A stretch of DNA of 29,845 nucleotides from a virus, in IMG/VR virus record IMGVR_UViG_3300025732_000193, positions 1 through 29,845 of that record, one strand, 5' to 3'. A program made the position numbers and the translations under genes. This document shows positions 15,520 to 21,624 of this stretch, piece by piece. How positions within the stretch are numbered: the stretch's first letter is position 1; every line of letters starts with the position of its first letter. The notes under the pieces were generated by a model. It was not told where the DNA came from, made no database searches, and was given only the letters and a program-made list of their open reading frames with translations.

Positions 15520-15938
15520 TGACTGTAGAGATGGTATACTACGACTGGACGCCAGAGTCGATGCTTGAAGTGAGTCTGCCAGAGCCAGACAACTTTCTAA
15601 AGGTGCGAGAAACTCTCACACGCATCGGAATCGCCTCCAGAAAAGAAAACAAACTGTACCAGAGTTGTCATATCTTACATAAGCAAGGTAGATATTTCAT
15701 CGTACATTTCAAAGAATTGTTCGCTCTTGATGGTAAAGAATCAAACATCACTAGTGGAGATGTTGAGAGAAGAAATGCTATTGCTACGTTGTTACAAGAT
15801 TGGGAACTATTAAAGATTCTAAATCCTACACAAGCGGAACAAAAAGCATCACTATCTCAAATAAAAGTTGTTTCTTTTAAAGAAAAAAATCAATGGGAAC
15901 TTGTGGCTAAATATAATATTGGTAAAAAAACTAAATGA
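15519..15938 (+). CDS. regA: RegA translational repressor
   Basis: RegA binds ribosome binding regions of many early phage messages, including its own and those of clamp and clamp loader genes in T4, and blocks translation. The 139-aa protein contains the near-invariant DNFLKVRETLTRIGIAS, LYQSCHILHKQGRYFIVHFK, and the closing VVSFKEKNQWELVAKYNIG. It begins with about 14 residues that T4 RegA lacks: an internal ATG at 15561 gives MLEVSLPEPDNF, which lines up with the T4 start MIEITLKKPEDF. The ATG at 15519 is kept because it has AAAGGTGG upstream and overlaps the gp62 stop, but the shorter form is a real possibility. Confidence 0.95.
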   Translation: MTVEMVYYDWTPESMLEVSLPEPDNFLKVRETLTRIGIASRKENKLYQSCHILHKQGRYFIVHFKELFALDGKESNITSGDVERRNAIATLLQDWELLKILNPTQAEQKASLSQIKVVSFKEKNQWELVAKYNIGKKTK

Positions 15939-15949
15939 CTGGAGTTAAA

Positions 15950-16114
15950 ATGATTAAACTTGAATTGACAATTGAAGAAGTTAACACTATTCTGGCATCA
16001 TTGGGTAAACACCCATTTGAACAGATTTTTCAATTGATGAACAAAATTCAGCAACAAGGCGCTGAACAAGTTAAACAGTTAGAAGCTGAGCAAGCTAACA
16101 AAGATACTAAATAG
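15950..16114 (+). CDS. Small conserved phage protein (54 aa)
   Basis: A 54-aa open reading frame with a good ribosome binding site (GGAG, 15941-15944) starting 11 bases after regA. The sequence begins MIKLELTIEEVNTILASLGK and continues with a helix rich in Gln (NKIQQQGAEQ). The pattern of a beta-strand-like start, EEVNxIL, LGKxPFEQI and IQQQ is familiar from short phage proteins of unknown function. It ends the replisome operon and is followed by a long structured non-coding interval. Confidence 0.75.
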   Translation: MIKLELTIEEVNTILASLGKHPFEQIFQLMNKIQQQGAEQVKQLEAEQANKDTK

Positions 16115-16271
16115 TATTGTCCCAATCGGGATGGGAATTGTCCCTACTACCTTAGGGATCGTTTTAAAGCGGACATGACGTACGATGTCGCTGGATCTCG
16201 TAACCAGCATTTAACCGCATTGCCTTCGGGGATGCATTTTAACTTACTCGCTTATTAAAGGAGCAAAAAGC
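16115..16271 (+). promoter_or_regulatory. Structured RNA leader of hsp20, candidate ROSE-like thermometer
   Basis: This 157-base interval has no gene but many stems: TCCC/GGGA (16120-16131), TCCCTA/TAGGGA (16141-16158), a possible three-way junction closed by GCGG (16169-16172) and CCGC (16215-16218) that encloses ACAT/ATGT (16173-16188) and GCTGG/CCAGC (16190-16208), and GCAT/ATGC (16217-16235) capped by CC-TTCG-GG. The last stem competes with the junction for bases 16217-16218. Just before the start codon, TCGCT (16248-16252) can face AGGAG (16259-16263) across six bases, the arrangement of ROSE heat-sensing elements (UYGCU opposite the ribosome binding site). No promoter is evident. Function is inferred, not shown. 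Confidence 0.55.
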
Positions 16272-16748
16272 ATGACTAGATTCATTCCATCTGTATTCAG
16301 CGATCTTTCAAATTTCGACAAGTTCTTTGTCGGGTTCGACGATCAGTTCAAACGCATGCAAACACTGCATGATGATTTGACTAAGAATATTCCCAACTAT
16401 CCTCCATACAACATCAAGAAAGTTGACGAAAACAAATACGTCATCGAGATTGCTGTTGCTGGTTTCGCTCAACAAGACATTGAGATTGAGATTGATGGAG
16501 ACAAGTTGATCGTTAAAGGTAACACTACCTCTGACGAGAAGGAAGACGCATTCCTATTCAAAGGGATTGCGAATCGTGCTTTCACTCGATCCTTTGCCCT
16601 TAACGATCATATCGAAGTTAAGGACGCTGAGATGTTCAATGGTATGCTAAAGGTTTTCCTTGAGCGTATTATTCCTGAGCATAAGAAGCCAAAGAAGATC
16701 GCTGTGAAAACAGGAAAAGAAAAACAGCTTTTAAATGAAAGTCTATAA
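16272..16748 (+). CDS. hsp20: Hsp20/alpha-crystallin small heat shock protein
   Basis: A 158-aa IbpA-like small heat shock protein, an ATP-independent holdase that keeps unfolding proteins soluble. The alpha-crystallin domain spans about 45-145: YPPYNIKKVDENKYVIEIAV then AGFAQQDIEIEIDGDKLIVK, AFTRSFALNDHIEVKDAEMF and NGMLKVFLERIIPEHKKPKK, the latter containing the conserved G-x-L and the IPE-KP ending of the IbpA class. Such genes are a hallmark of marine T4-like phages and are rare elsewhere in phages. The ribosome binding site AAAGGAG (16257-16263) lies at the base of a possible inhibitory hairpin. Confidence 0.95.
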   Translation: MTRFIPSVFSDLSNFDKFFVGFDDQFKRMQTLHDDLTKNIPNYPPYNIKKVDENKYVIEIAVAGFAQQDIEIEIDGDKLIVKGNTTSDEKEDAFLFKGIANRAFTRSFALNDHIEVKDAEMFNGMLKVFLERIIPEHKKPKKIAVKTGKEKQLLNESL

Positions 16749-16819
16749 TGAATATTCTTTCCAGAATTAAATCATTCATTGAACGATTTAAAAAATATAA
16801 ACACCGTAAGGTAAAGTAA
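16748..16819 (+). CDS. Tiny basic amphipathic peptide (23 aa)
   Basis: An ATG overlaps the hsp20 stop by one base (TAATG) and opens a 23-codon frame starting MNILSRIKSFIERFKKYKH. It is strongly basic and would form an amphipathic helix. Translational coupling to hsp20 is suggested by the overlap, and a perfect terminator starts five bases after its stop. It is too short to judge by homology, so it may be chance. Confidence 0.4.
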   Translation: MNILSRIKSFIERFKKYKHRKVK

Positions 16820-16823
16820 CAAG

Positions 16824-16856
16824 TTTAGGGGATCTTGGATCCCCTAAATATTTGTT
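16824..16856 (+). terminator. Perfect 11-bp hairpin terminator after hsp20
   Basis: TTTAGGGGATC (16824-16834) pairs without mismatch with GATCCCCTAAA (16838-16848) around a three-base loop, followed by TATTTGTT. The stem is very stable; the T run is interrupted, so efficiency is likely but not certain. The next start codon is only eight bases beyond the stem. Confidence 0.8.
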
Positions 16857-17063
16857 ATGAAAGCAAAAGTAACAAAGAACATGATCTCTTTCATCCCAGT
16901 GATGAGGGGTGAGTGGATATTTAAAATTTCTGTTTGGAAAAATAAACAAGTTTTAGTTATTGTACAACATCAATATGATGTATCAAAAATGTATGTTGAG
17001 TGCTTCCCAAATGAAGATTTAGCTGCAGATTTTATAGAAAGAGTATCTAGTGAGGAGTTATAA
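16857..17063 (+). CDS. Hypothetical protein (68 aa)
   Basis: Not recognised. The 68-aa product has a hydrophobic central stretch (WKNKQVLVIVQHQY) that looks like beta strands rather than a membrane helix, and an acidic C-terminus. No clear ribosome binding site precedes the ATG, which sits right behind the terminator hairpin. Its stop overlaps the start of the Sm-like gene by one base, so it is probably read together with that gene. Confidence 0.6.
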   Translation: MKAKVTKNMISFIPVMRGEWIFKISVWKNKQVLVIVQHQYDVSKMYVECFPNEDLAADFIERVSSEEL

Positions 17064-17371
17064 TGAAACCTGGTAATATTGTGGTATTTAAATTGGTGAG
17101 TGGTGAAGAAATTATTGGTGAAGTGTTCAACACTTTCGACTTCACTGAAGAGATCAAAAACCCTGCAGTTGTTATGATGCAGAGAACTGAGCAAGGTATG
17201 GGTGTAGCATTAATGCCTTATCTTCCATACTGTGATGGTAATATAAGTTTCCATAAAAATGGAATCATTGCTGAAGGTGAGCCGAGCCAGAATATGCGAA
17301 ATGAATATAACCGAATCTTCGGATCTGGTATTGAAATCGTCTCCGCATCAGCCCTAAATCTGGTTAAGTAA
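17063..17371 (+). CDS. Second Sm/Hfq-like fold protein (102 aa)
   Basis: The 102-aa product opens with GNIVVFKLVSGEEIIGEVFN, the Sm-like first strand pair also seen in the 153-aa protein at 4045-4506 (FKLTSGENVMAVL). Later parts, VALMPYLPYCDGNISFHKNG then a helix QNMRNEYNRIFGSGIEI, align loosely with the same protein (MFTDEHDFIISKKNI ... IFIPHYKKIV). Proteins of this kind are annotated as hypothetical or Sm-like in phages; binding to RNA is a guess. The gene overlaps the preceding 68-aa gene and its stop codon lies inside the palindromic element that leads to the terminator. Confidence 0.75.
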   Translation: MKPGNIVVFKLVSGEEIIGEVFNTFDFTEEIKNPAVVMMQRTEQGMGVALMPYLPYCDGNISFHKNGIIAEGEPSQNMRNEYNRIFGSGIEIVSASALNLVK

Positions 17372-17388
17372 GTAAGCACTTACTAACC
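17362..17388 (+). repeat. Palindromic element, copy 2 (AGTAAG-CA-CTTACT core)
   Basis: The core 17371-17384 is the reverse complement of AGTAAGTGCTTACT at 7959-7972. GGTTA (17362-17366) and TAACC (17384-17388) can extend it into a longer hairpin. As with copy 1, it overlaps the end of a gene and precedes an intrinsic terminator. Confidence 0.72.
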
Positions 17389-17400
17389 ACTCCCCGAGAA

Positions 17401-17447
17401 CCCTGTACTAGACAGGGCTAGAAAACCCTACTTTTTGTAGGGTTTTT
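17401..17447 (+). terminator. Double-hairpin rho-independent terminator
   Basis: A first small stem (CCCTGT 17401-17406 with ACAGGG 17412-17417) is followed by a perfect ten-base stem (AAAACCCTAC 17422-17431 with GTAGGGTTTT 17437-17446) ending in a run of five T. The second stem is a clear terminator and, with A residues on its left arm, could also work in the other direction. Confidence 0.9.
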
Positions 17448-17458
17448 GCATTTAAGTG

Positions 17459-17487
17459 TTGTCTTTAATTGCAACTTGATGTATAAT
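17459..17487 (+). promoter_or_regulatory. Early promoter for the ligase-region genes
   Basis: TTGTCT at 17459-17464, 17 bases, TATAAT at 17482-17487. The spacer and the leader (AATGGTATAGAAAGTTGAAA, 17488-17507) closely match the promoter-leader cassette at 8012-8060, including the AAAAGG ribosome binding site. It starts a run of tightly packed genes that includes the DNA ligase; no further terminator was found before about 24675. Confidence 0.87.
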
Positions 17488-17520
17488 AATGGTATAGAAA
17501 GTTGAAAAGGAACTTATATT

Positions 17521-17853
17521 ATGATGCTCGTGATTTCTACTCAAGTGTATGAGAACTATGCCTGGAACGAAGACGGTTCCCTGGGTACAGGTGCTGATGC
17601 CTATTGGAAACCGAAGGGTGGTCGGGACTACAAAGTCCTGGGTGTTCCCCTCAACATCGACTACGAATCCGTGGTCGCTGCTGCTGGCGTCGAGGTAGCC
17701 AATGACGGCTACACCGAAACTGTTATCGGGTGGTCCATCGAGTCGGATGACTACATGAGTGAATTTGAACAACAACAGCTAGACTATATGGGCAAGATCG
17801 ACTATCCTGAGCCTACTATGGAGTACAGCGATCTCGTAGCGAGGGCAGCATGA
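17521..17853 (+). CDS. Conserved phage hypothetical protein (110 aa)
   Basis: Function unknown. The 110-aa protein starts MMLVISTQVYENYAWNEDGS and has the motif GTGADAYWKPKGGRDYKV, a pattern I associate with a family of uncharacterised phage proteins, and ends in an acidic helix (DDYMSEFEQQQLDYMGKIDY). AAAAGGAA (17505-17512) supports the first of two consecutive ATGs. The gene is visibly richer in G+C (for example 17580-17720) than the genes around it and uses codons such as CCC, GTC and ATC more, which suggests acquisition from another source. It overlaps the next gene by 4 bases. Confidence 0.78.
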   Translation: MMLVISTQVYENYAWNEDGSLGTGADAYWKPKGGRDYKVLGVPLNIDYESVVAAAGVEVANDGYTETVIGWSIESDDYMSEFEQQQLDYMGKIDYPEPTMEYSDLVARAA

Positions 17854-18212
17854 TCCTTGTTAGAGAGGTTACGAACGACTGGGCTGGAAATGTTCGTCCA
17901 AATCATACCTATTTAATGGATGATAAGATGAATAAGGTTCTTGGATATTTTAAGTGGCACAACCCAAACGATTTTGAACTTTGCAAGTTTCCAATTACAA
18001 TCGATAGACGCTATCGTAAATTCCAAATTTTGCAGACTGGTTATAAATTTGCAAACGAAACACCCAATACAAAGACTTGGGAAATTGCAGGATCAGGGAG
18101 CAACAAATATCTTGTCTCGCAAGATGATATGGGGTATAATTGTTCTTGTATCGGTTTCAAATATCATGGCAAGTGTAAACACATTGAGCAGGTAAAAAAT
18201 GAATCTAAATAG
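17850..18212 (+). CDS. SWIM-type zinc finger protein (120 aa)
   Basis: The C-terminal part has a C-x-C-x8-C-x-H arrangement (C98, C100, C109, H111; sequence NCSCIGFKYHGKCKHIEQV), the SWIM zinc finger signature used for DNA or protein binding. The first 85 residues, with GYFKWHNPNDFELCKFPI, match no family I can name. The gene overlaps its neighbours on both sides (4 bases upstream, 14 bases into the ligase gene), so it may be made together with the ligase and assist a DNA transaction, an inference from position. Confidence 0.8.
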   Translation: MILVREVTNDWAGNVRPNHTYLMDDKMNKVLGYFKWHNPNDFELCKFPITIDRRYRKFQILQTGYKFANETPNTKTWEIAGSGSNKYLVSQDDMGYNCSCIGFKYHGKCKHIEQVKNESK

Positions 18213-19488
18213 TTTTTTCGAGAGTCTGGCGAACAATGCCTCCCGCAACTTCAAAATTGAGCAACTAACTGAGCACAGCAATAACGAAGTGTTGCGTGAA
18301 GTTGTTCGTCTGGCTCTCGATCCCTTCACTCAATTTTATCAGCGCAAGATTCCGATCTATCGCACAGACAGACCTAAGTCGCTAGAACTTTCTGATGCAT
18401 TGAATATGTTATATGATCTGAGTTCCCGTGCTTATACTGGAAATGCTGCAGTTGCATATCTTACAGATATTCTTGAGCAGTGCACCGAACCGAAAGTCAT
18501 TGAGCGCATCATTCAGAAAGATCTGAAGTGTGGTGTATCAGTTGCCACAGCCAATGATGTTTGGATGGGATTAATCAAAGAATACCCAGTAATGTTGTGT
18601 AGTGGTTTCGAACAGAAACTAGTAGATAAAGTAGAATTCCCTGCACTGGTTCAAACCAAGATGGATGGTATGCGATTCAACGCAATCGTTCGTGATGGTA
18701 AGGTAGAATATCGTTCACGCAATGGCAAAGAAATTCAGTTATTGGGAAATTTAGATGATGACTTTATTCGAATGGCAGGTGATGTTGATTGTGTTTTTGA
18801 CGGTGAGTTACTTGTTGATGGTGGCTCTGGTGTCATGGATCGACAAAGTGGTAACGGCATTCTTAACAAAGCAAACAAAGGAACAATTTCTGCGAAAGAA
18901 GCTGCGATGGTTCGTGCGACTGTTTGGGATGTGATTCCCTATGCATATTTTGTGGATGGATATTGTCCAATTGCGTATGGAAAAAGATTTTCTTCTCTTG
19001 AGTTACTAATGGCTGATAGAAAACCGAAGAAAATTACACTTGTAGATTCAGTTGAGGTTGATAGTTTTGATCAAGCAAAAGTATTGTTTGAAGATCTGCT
19101 TTCTCAAGGTGAAGAGGGTGTTATCCTAAAAGATAAACGTGGTGTATGGGAAGACAAACGTGCTAAACATCAAATTAAAATGAAAGGTGAACTTGAATGC
19201 GATCTTAAGATTGTGTCAGTTGAATCTGGGACTGGTAAGTATGAAGGTATGCTAGGTGCTATCGTCTGTGAATCTGCCGATGGTATTATTAAAGTTAATG
19301 TAGGAAGTGGGTTTAATGATGATCATCGCAAGACGCTTAAAGAGAAGGATTTATTGGGCAAGATTGTGGCTGTTAAATACAACGCTAGGATTAAAAATAA
19401 AGCTGGTGAAGAAAGTTTGTTCCTCCCCATCTTTGTCGAAGTCCGCGAAGACAAAGATATCGCGGACACTTCTAAGGAGATAAAATGA
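18199..19488 (+). CDS. 30: ATP-dependent DNA ligase (gp30)
   Basis: A 429-aa nucleotidyltransferase ligase that seals nicks between Okazaki fragments, shorter than T4 gp30 (487 aa). Motif I is K154-M-D-G157 in ALVQTKMDGMRFNAIV, with motif III CVFDGELLV, motif IV EEGVILKD, motif V HQIKMK and an OB-fold C-terminal half. The N-terminal 140 residues are the helical DNA-binding region (for example VIERIIQKDLKCGVSVATAN). Its ATG lies inside the end of the SWIM gene with AGCAGG upstream; its end overlaps the next gene by 4 bases. Confidence 0.95.
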   Translation: MNLNSFFESLANNASRNFKIEQLTEHSNNEVLREVVRLALDPFTQFYQRKIPIYRTDRPKSLELSDALNMLYDLSSRAYTGNAAVAYLTDILEQCTEPKVIERIIQKDLKCGVSVATANDVWMGLIKEYPVMLCSGFEQKLVDKVEFPALVQTKMDGMRFNAIVRDGKVEYRSRNGKEIQLLGNLDDDFIRMAGDVDCVFDGELLVDGGSGVMDRQSGNGILNKANKGTISAKEAAMVRATVWDVIPYAYFVDGYCPIAYGKRFSSLELLMADRKPKKITLVDSVEVDSFDQAKVLFEDLLSQGEEGVILKDKRGVWEDKRAKHQIKMKGELECDLKIVSVESGTGKYEGMLGAIVCESADGIIKVNVGSGFNDDHRKTLKEKDLLGKIVAVKYNARIKNKAGEESLFLPIFVEVREDKDIADTSKEIK

Positions 19489-19715
19489 TTCTTGAAACAC
19501 TTGTTAGAGCAAAACGCTATTTTGATGTTAATAATGAACGTGACATTGAGACAGCAAGACAGTTCTTTTTAACTTATAGTTGGAAGCATGAGGGCAGTTG
19601 TCCATTTACTTTGGAATACCCACACCTGACTATCCCAGATATGATTAAACATAAATTGATTCATAAATTTTTGGGAATCGAAGAACGCTCACGTGATGCG
19701 GAACTGTTAAAATGA
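19485..19715 (+). CDS. Hypothetical protein (76 aa)
   Basis: Not recognised. A 76-aa soluble protein with an N-terminal helix (LETLVRAKRYFDVNNERDIE), a central CPFTLEYPHLTIPDMIKHKL segment and one Cys. The ATG overlaps the ligase stop by 4 bases and follows AAGGAG (19474-19479), so expression is coupled to the ligase; its own end overlaps the next gene by 4 bases. Confidence 0.72.
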   Translation: MILETLVRAKRYFDVNNERDIETARQFFLTYSWKHEGSCPFTLEYPHLTIPDMIKHKLIHKFLGIEERSRDAELLK

Positions 19716-20071
19716 AAGTTGTAATCAACGCATGTAACGGTGGATTTGGTTTGAGTGAACAAGCAATTGAGAAACTGCTTGAGCGTAAGGGTATTGCTTT
19801 CGATAAAGTAGAGCGAGAACAAAAATTTCTTGGTGCGTCTTATTACAAAGCTGGGCAACCACACACCAATGATAATTATATTTCTGAATACGATCTTGTC
19901 GAACATCGTTCTGATGAAGACTTGATTGCTGTTGTTGAAGAGTTAGGAACTGCAGCAGATGGTCGATTCTCAGAATTGAAAGTTATTGAGATTCCTGATG
20001 ATGTGGAATGGTACGTTGAAGAATATGATGGTCTTGAGTGGATCGCTGAAGTTCATCGCACTTGGAGATAA
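19712..20071 (+). CDS. Conserved phage hypothetical protein (119 aa)
   Basis: The 119-aa protein begins MKVVINACNGGFGLSEQAIE, an opening that recurs in many unrelated tailed phages, and continues with a helix-rich acidic half (EDLIAVVEELGTAADGRFSE, LKVIEIPDDVEWYVEEYDG, ending WIAEVHRTWR). The function of the family is unknown to me. It overlaps the previous gene by 4 bases and is followed two bases later by the next start. Confidence 0.78.
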   Translation: MKVVINACNGGFGLSEQAIEKLLERKGIAFDKVEREQKFLGASYYKAGQPHTNDNYISEYDLVEHRSDEDLIAVVEELGTAADGRFSELKVIEIPDDVEWYVEEYDGLEWIAEVHRTWR

Positions 20072-20073
20072 GT

Positions 20074-20625
20074 ATGAGAGAAGAACTTGACGCAAAACTT
20101 GTAGAGAAGTATCCCTTAATCTTTAAGAATCGTTATGCATCTATGCAAGAGACTGCCATGTGTTGGGGTTTCTCTTGCGGAGATGGCTGGTATAATATCA
20201 TTGACGTACTTTGTGGTTTGTTGTATAGTAAATACAATCAAGCTAAAGATCGATACGAATCTATCAAAGGATATTATGAAAATGGTGGACGTTATCCATG
20301 GACTGATGGAAAAGAAATCACTGCTGAAGAAGTTGAAGAAAAACGACTAAAGATGGAAGAAGAAGCAGTTAAAGTACCTATTGCTTCTCAAGTCAAAGAA
20401 AAGTTTGGCGGACTTCGATTCTATGTTCAAGCAGCAACTGATGAACATTATAACTACATTCATTTTGCTGAGAGTATGAGTTATAAGACATGTGAAGTGT
20501 GTGGTGCTCCTGGGACTTACTATCCATTTGGTTGGCATCATGTAGCATGTGATGAGCATGCAAGTGAAGATGATAAAGAAAATCTTAAGGAGTGTAATAA
20601 TGAAAACGTGGACAGCAACAGTTGA
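20074..20625 (+). CDS. Zinc-binding phage hypothetical protein (183 aa)
   Basis: The N-terminal half contains CWGFSCGDGWYNIIDVLCGL, the middle has a charged helix, and the C-terminal half has the recurrent phage pattern VKEKFGGLRFYVQ (107-119), followed by a probable zinc knuckle: C140-x2-C143 and C159-x2-H162 (YKTCEVCGAPG, ACDEH). Such proteins are common in tailed phages with no assigned function. The ATG at 20074 follows GGAGATAAG; an in-frame TTG twelve bases earlier is part of that site. The end overlaps the next gene by 26 bases, unusually long for this genome. Confidence 0.78.
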   Translation: MREELDAKLVEKYPLIFKNRYASMQETAMCWGFSCGDGWYNIIDVLCGLLYSKYNQAKDRYESIKGYYENGGRYPWTDGKEITAEEVEEKRLKMEEEAVKVPIASQVKEKFGGLRFYVQAATDEHYNYIHFAESMSYKTCEVCGAPGTYYPFGWHHVACDEHASEDDKENLKECNNENVDSNS

Positions 20626-21055
20626 AGAAGATGCATGGGGTGAACCAATCTTGGTATTTCCAGATGGTTGTTTACCTGAAGATTGGGTTGAAGGAACTAC
20701 AGTTGAATGGATTGATCAAAAAGATGGCTCTTGGCTTCTAAGGAAGAAAGAAATGACTAGTAAATATGTAATGGTTGAGTGTATCTCTACATTTCGTCAG
20801 CGATATGTGGTTGAAGTTCCTGCAGACGCTAAATGTGGTCCAATTGAATATGCAGAAGACACTGTGGCACTCGAAGAATACAAAGAATTTTCTCAGAAAC
20901 ATATTGGTGAAACTATTGTTAGTTCACGTGAGGTTACTCGAGAAGAGATTCTAAAGATCTGCGATATCGATAATGACTACTGTAAATCTTGGACTGATGA
21001 ACAAAAGATGGATGTATTTGTTACTCCTCCTGACTATGTAAATGAGAACAAGTAA
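20600..21055 (+). CDS. Two-module hypothetical protein, AbrB-like N-terminus (151 aa)
   Basis: Residues 1-51 (MKTWTATVEEDAWGEPILVF, EGTTVEWIDQKDGSWLLRKK) resemble the small AbrB/MazE-like strand module seen as a stand-alone phage protein. Residues 52-151 form a second module that opens with MTSKYVMVECISTFRQRYVV. An internal ATG at codon 52 (20753) has AAGGAAG (20740-20746) before it, so the second module could also be made on its own. The full-length start at 20600 has a strong AAGGAG (20587-20592). The gene ends at the dexA start (TAATG overlap). Function unknown. Confidence 0.75.
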   Translation: MKTWTATVEEDAWGEPILVFPDGCLPEDWVEGTTVEWIDQKDGSWLLRKKEMTSKYVMVECISTFRQRYVVEVPADAKCGPIEYAEDTVALEEYKEFSQKHIGETIVSSREVTREEILKICDIDNDYCKSWTDEQKMDVFVTPPDYVNENK

Positions 21056-21624
21056 TGTTCATCTTCGATTGCGAGACATTGGGGGTTGAGTCAAACGCTG
21101 TCGTTCTATCGGCAGCGTTGATTCATTTTGACCCAGAGAAAAGACCTACATATCAAGATCTACTTGACGATGCATGTTTTGTTAAGTTTAATGCAAAGGA
21201 ACAGATGGGTGTTGGTCGAACTGTTTCAAAGTCCACGCTTGAGTGGTGGAAAGAACAACACGACTATGTAAAACAAGTTAGTTTACATCCCTCTCGTGAG
21301 GACATGACTGTTGAGAATGGAATGCAAAGGTTCTATGACTACATGGCAAAGTTTCCAAATGCAGATAAACAAACAATGTGGGCACGTGGTTCGTTAGATC
21401 AGTTAGCAATTGATTCCCTCGCAGTTAAATTTGGCTTGCAAGAAATCACAGGGTATAATATGTGGAGGGACGTCAGAACAGCGATTGATATTCTTTATGG
21501 AACCACCAATGGATATTGTGATATTGTTCATCCACTCTTTAAAAGGCACGAAGTTATCAAGCATATGCCTGTACATGACTGCGCTCTTGACGCACTACAA
21601 TTAATGTATGGAAAATCAGTTTAA
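21055..21624 (+). CDS. dexA: DexA-like 3'-5' exonuclease
   Basis: A DEDDh-family exonuclease related to T4 DexA (exonuclease A), 189 aa against 227. Catalytic residues are visible: D5 and E7 in FIFDCETLG, D115 in ARGSLDQ, and H174 with D179 in HDCALDAL. KSTLEWWKEQ and the NMWRDVRTAIDIL segment also match T4 DexA. The gene lies directly upstream of the polymerase, with a one-base overlap (TTTAATGG), an arrangement that differs from T4, where dexA is elsewhere. Confidence 0.92.
   Translation: MFIFDCETLGVESNAVVLSAALIHFDPEKRPTYQDLLDDACFVKFNAKEQMGVGRTVSKSTLEWWKEQHDYVKQVSLHPSREDMTVENGMQRFYDYMAKFPNADKQTMWARGSLDQLAIDSLAVKFGLQEITGYNMWRDVRTAIDILYGTTNGYCDIVHPLFKRHEVIKHMPVHDCALDALQLMYGKSV

Noticed and set aside
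16165-16240. A tRNA or tRNA-like gene in the hsp20 leader.
   Set aside because: The stems do not form an acceptor, anticodon and T arm of proper lengths, and no T-loop consensus is present.
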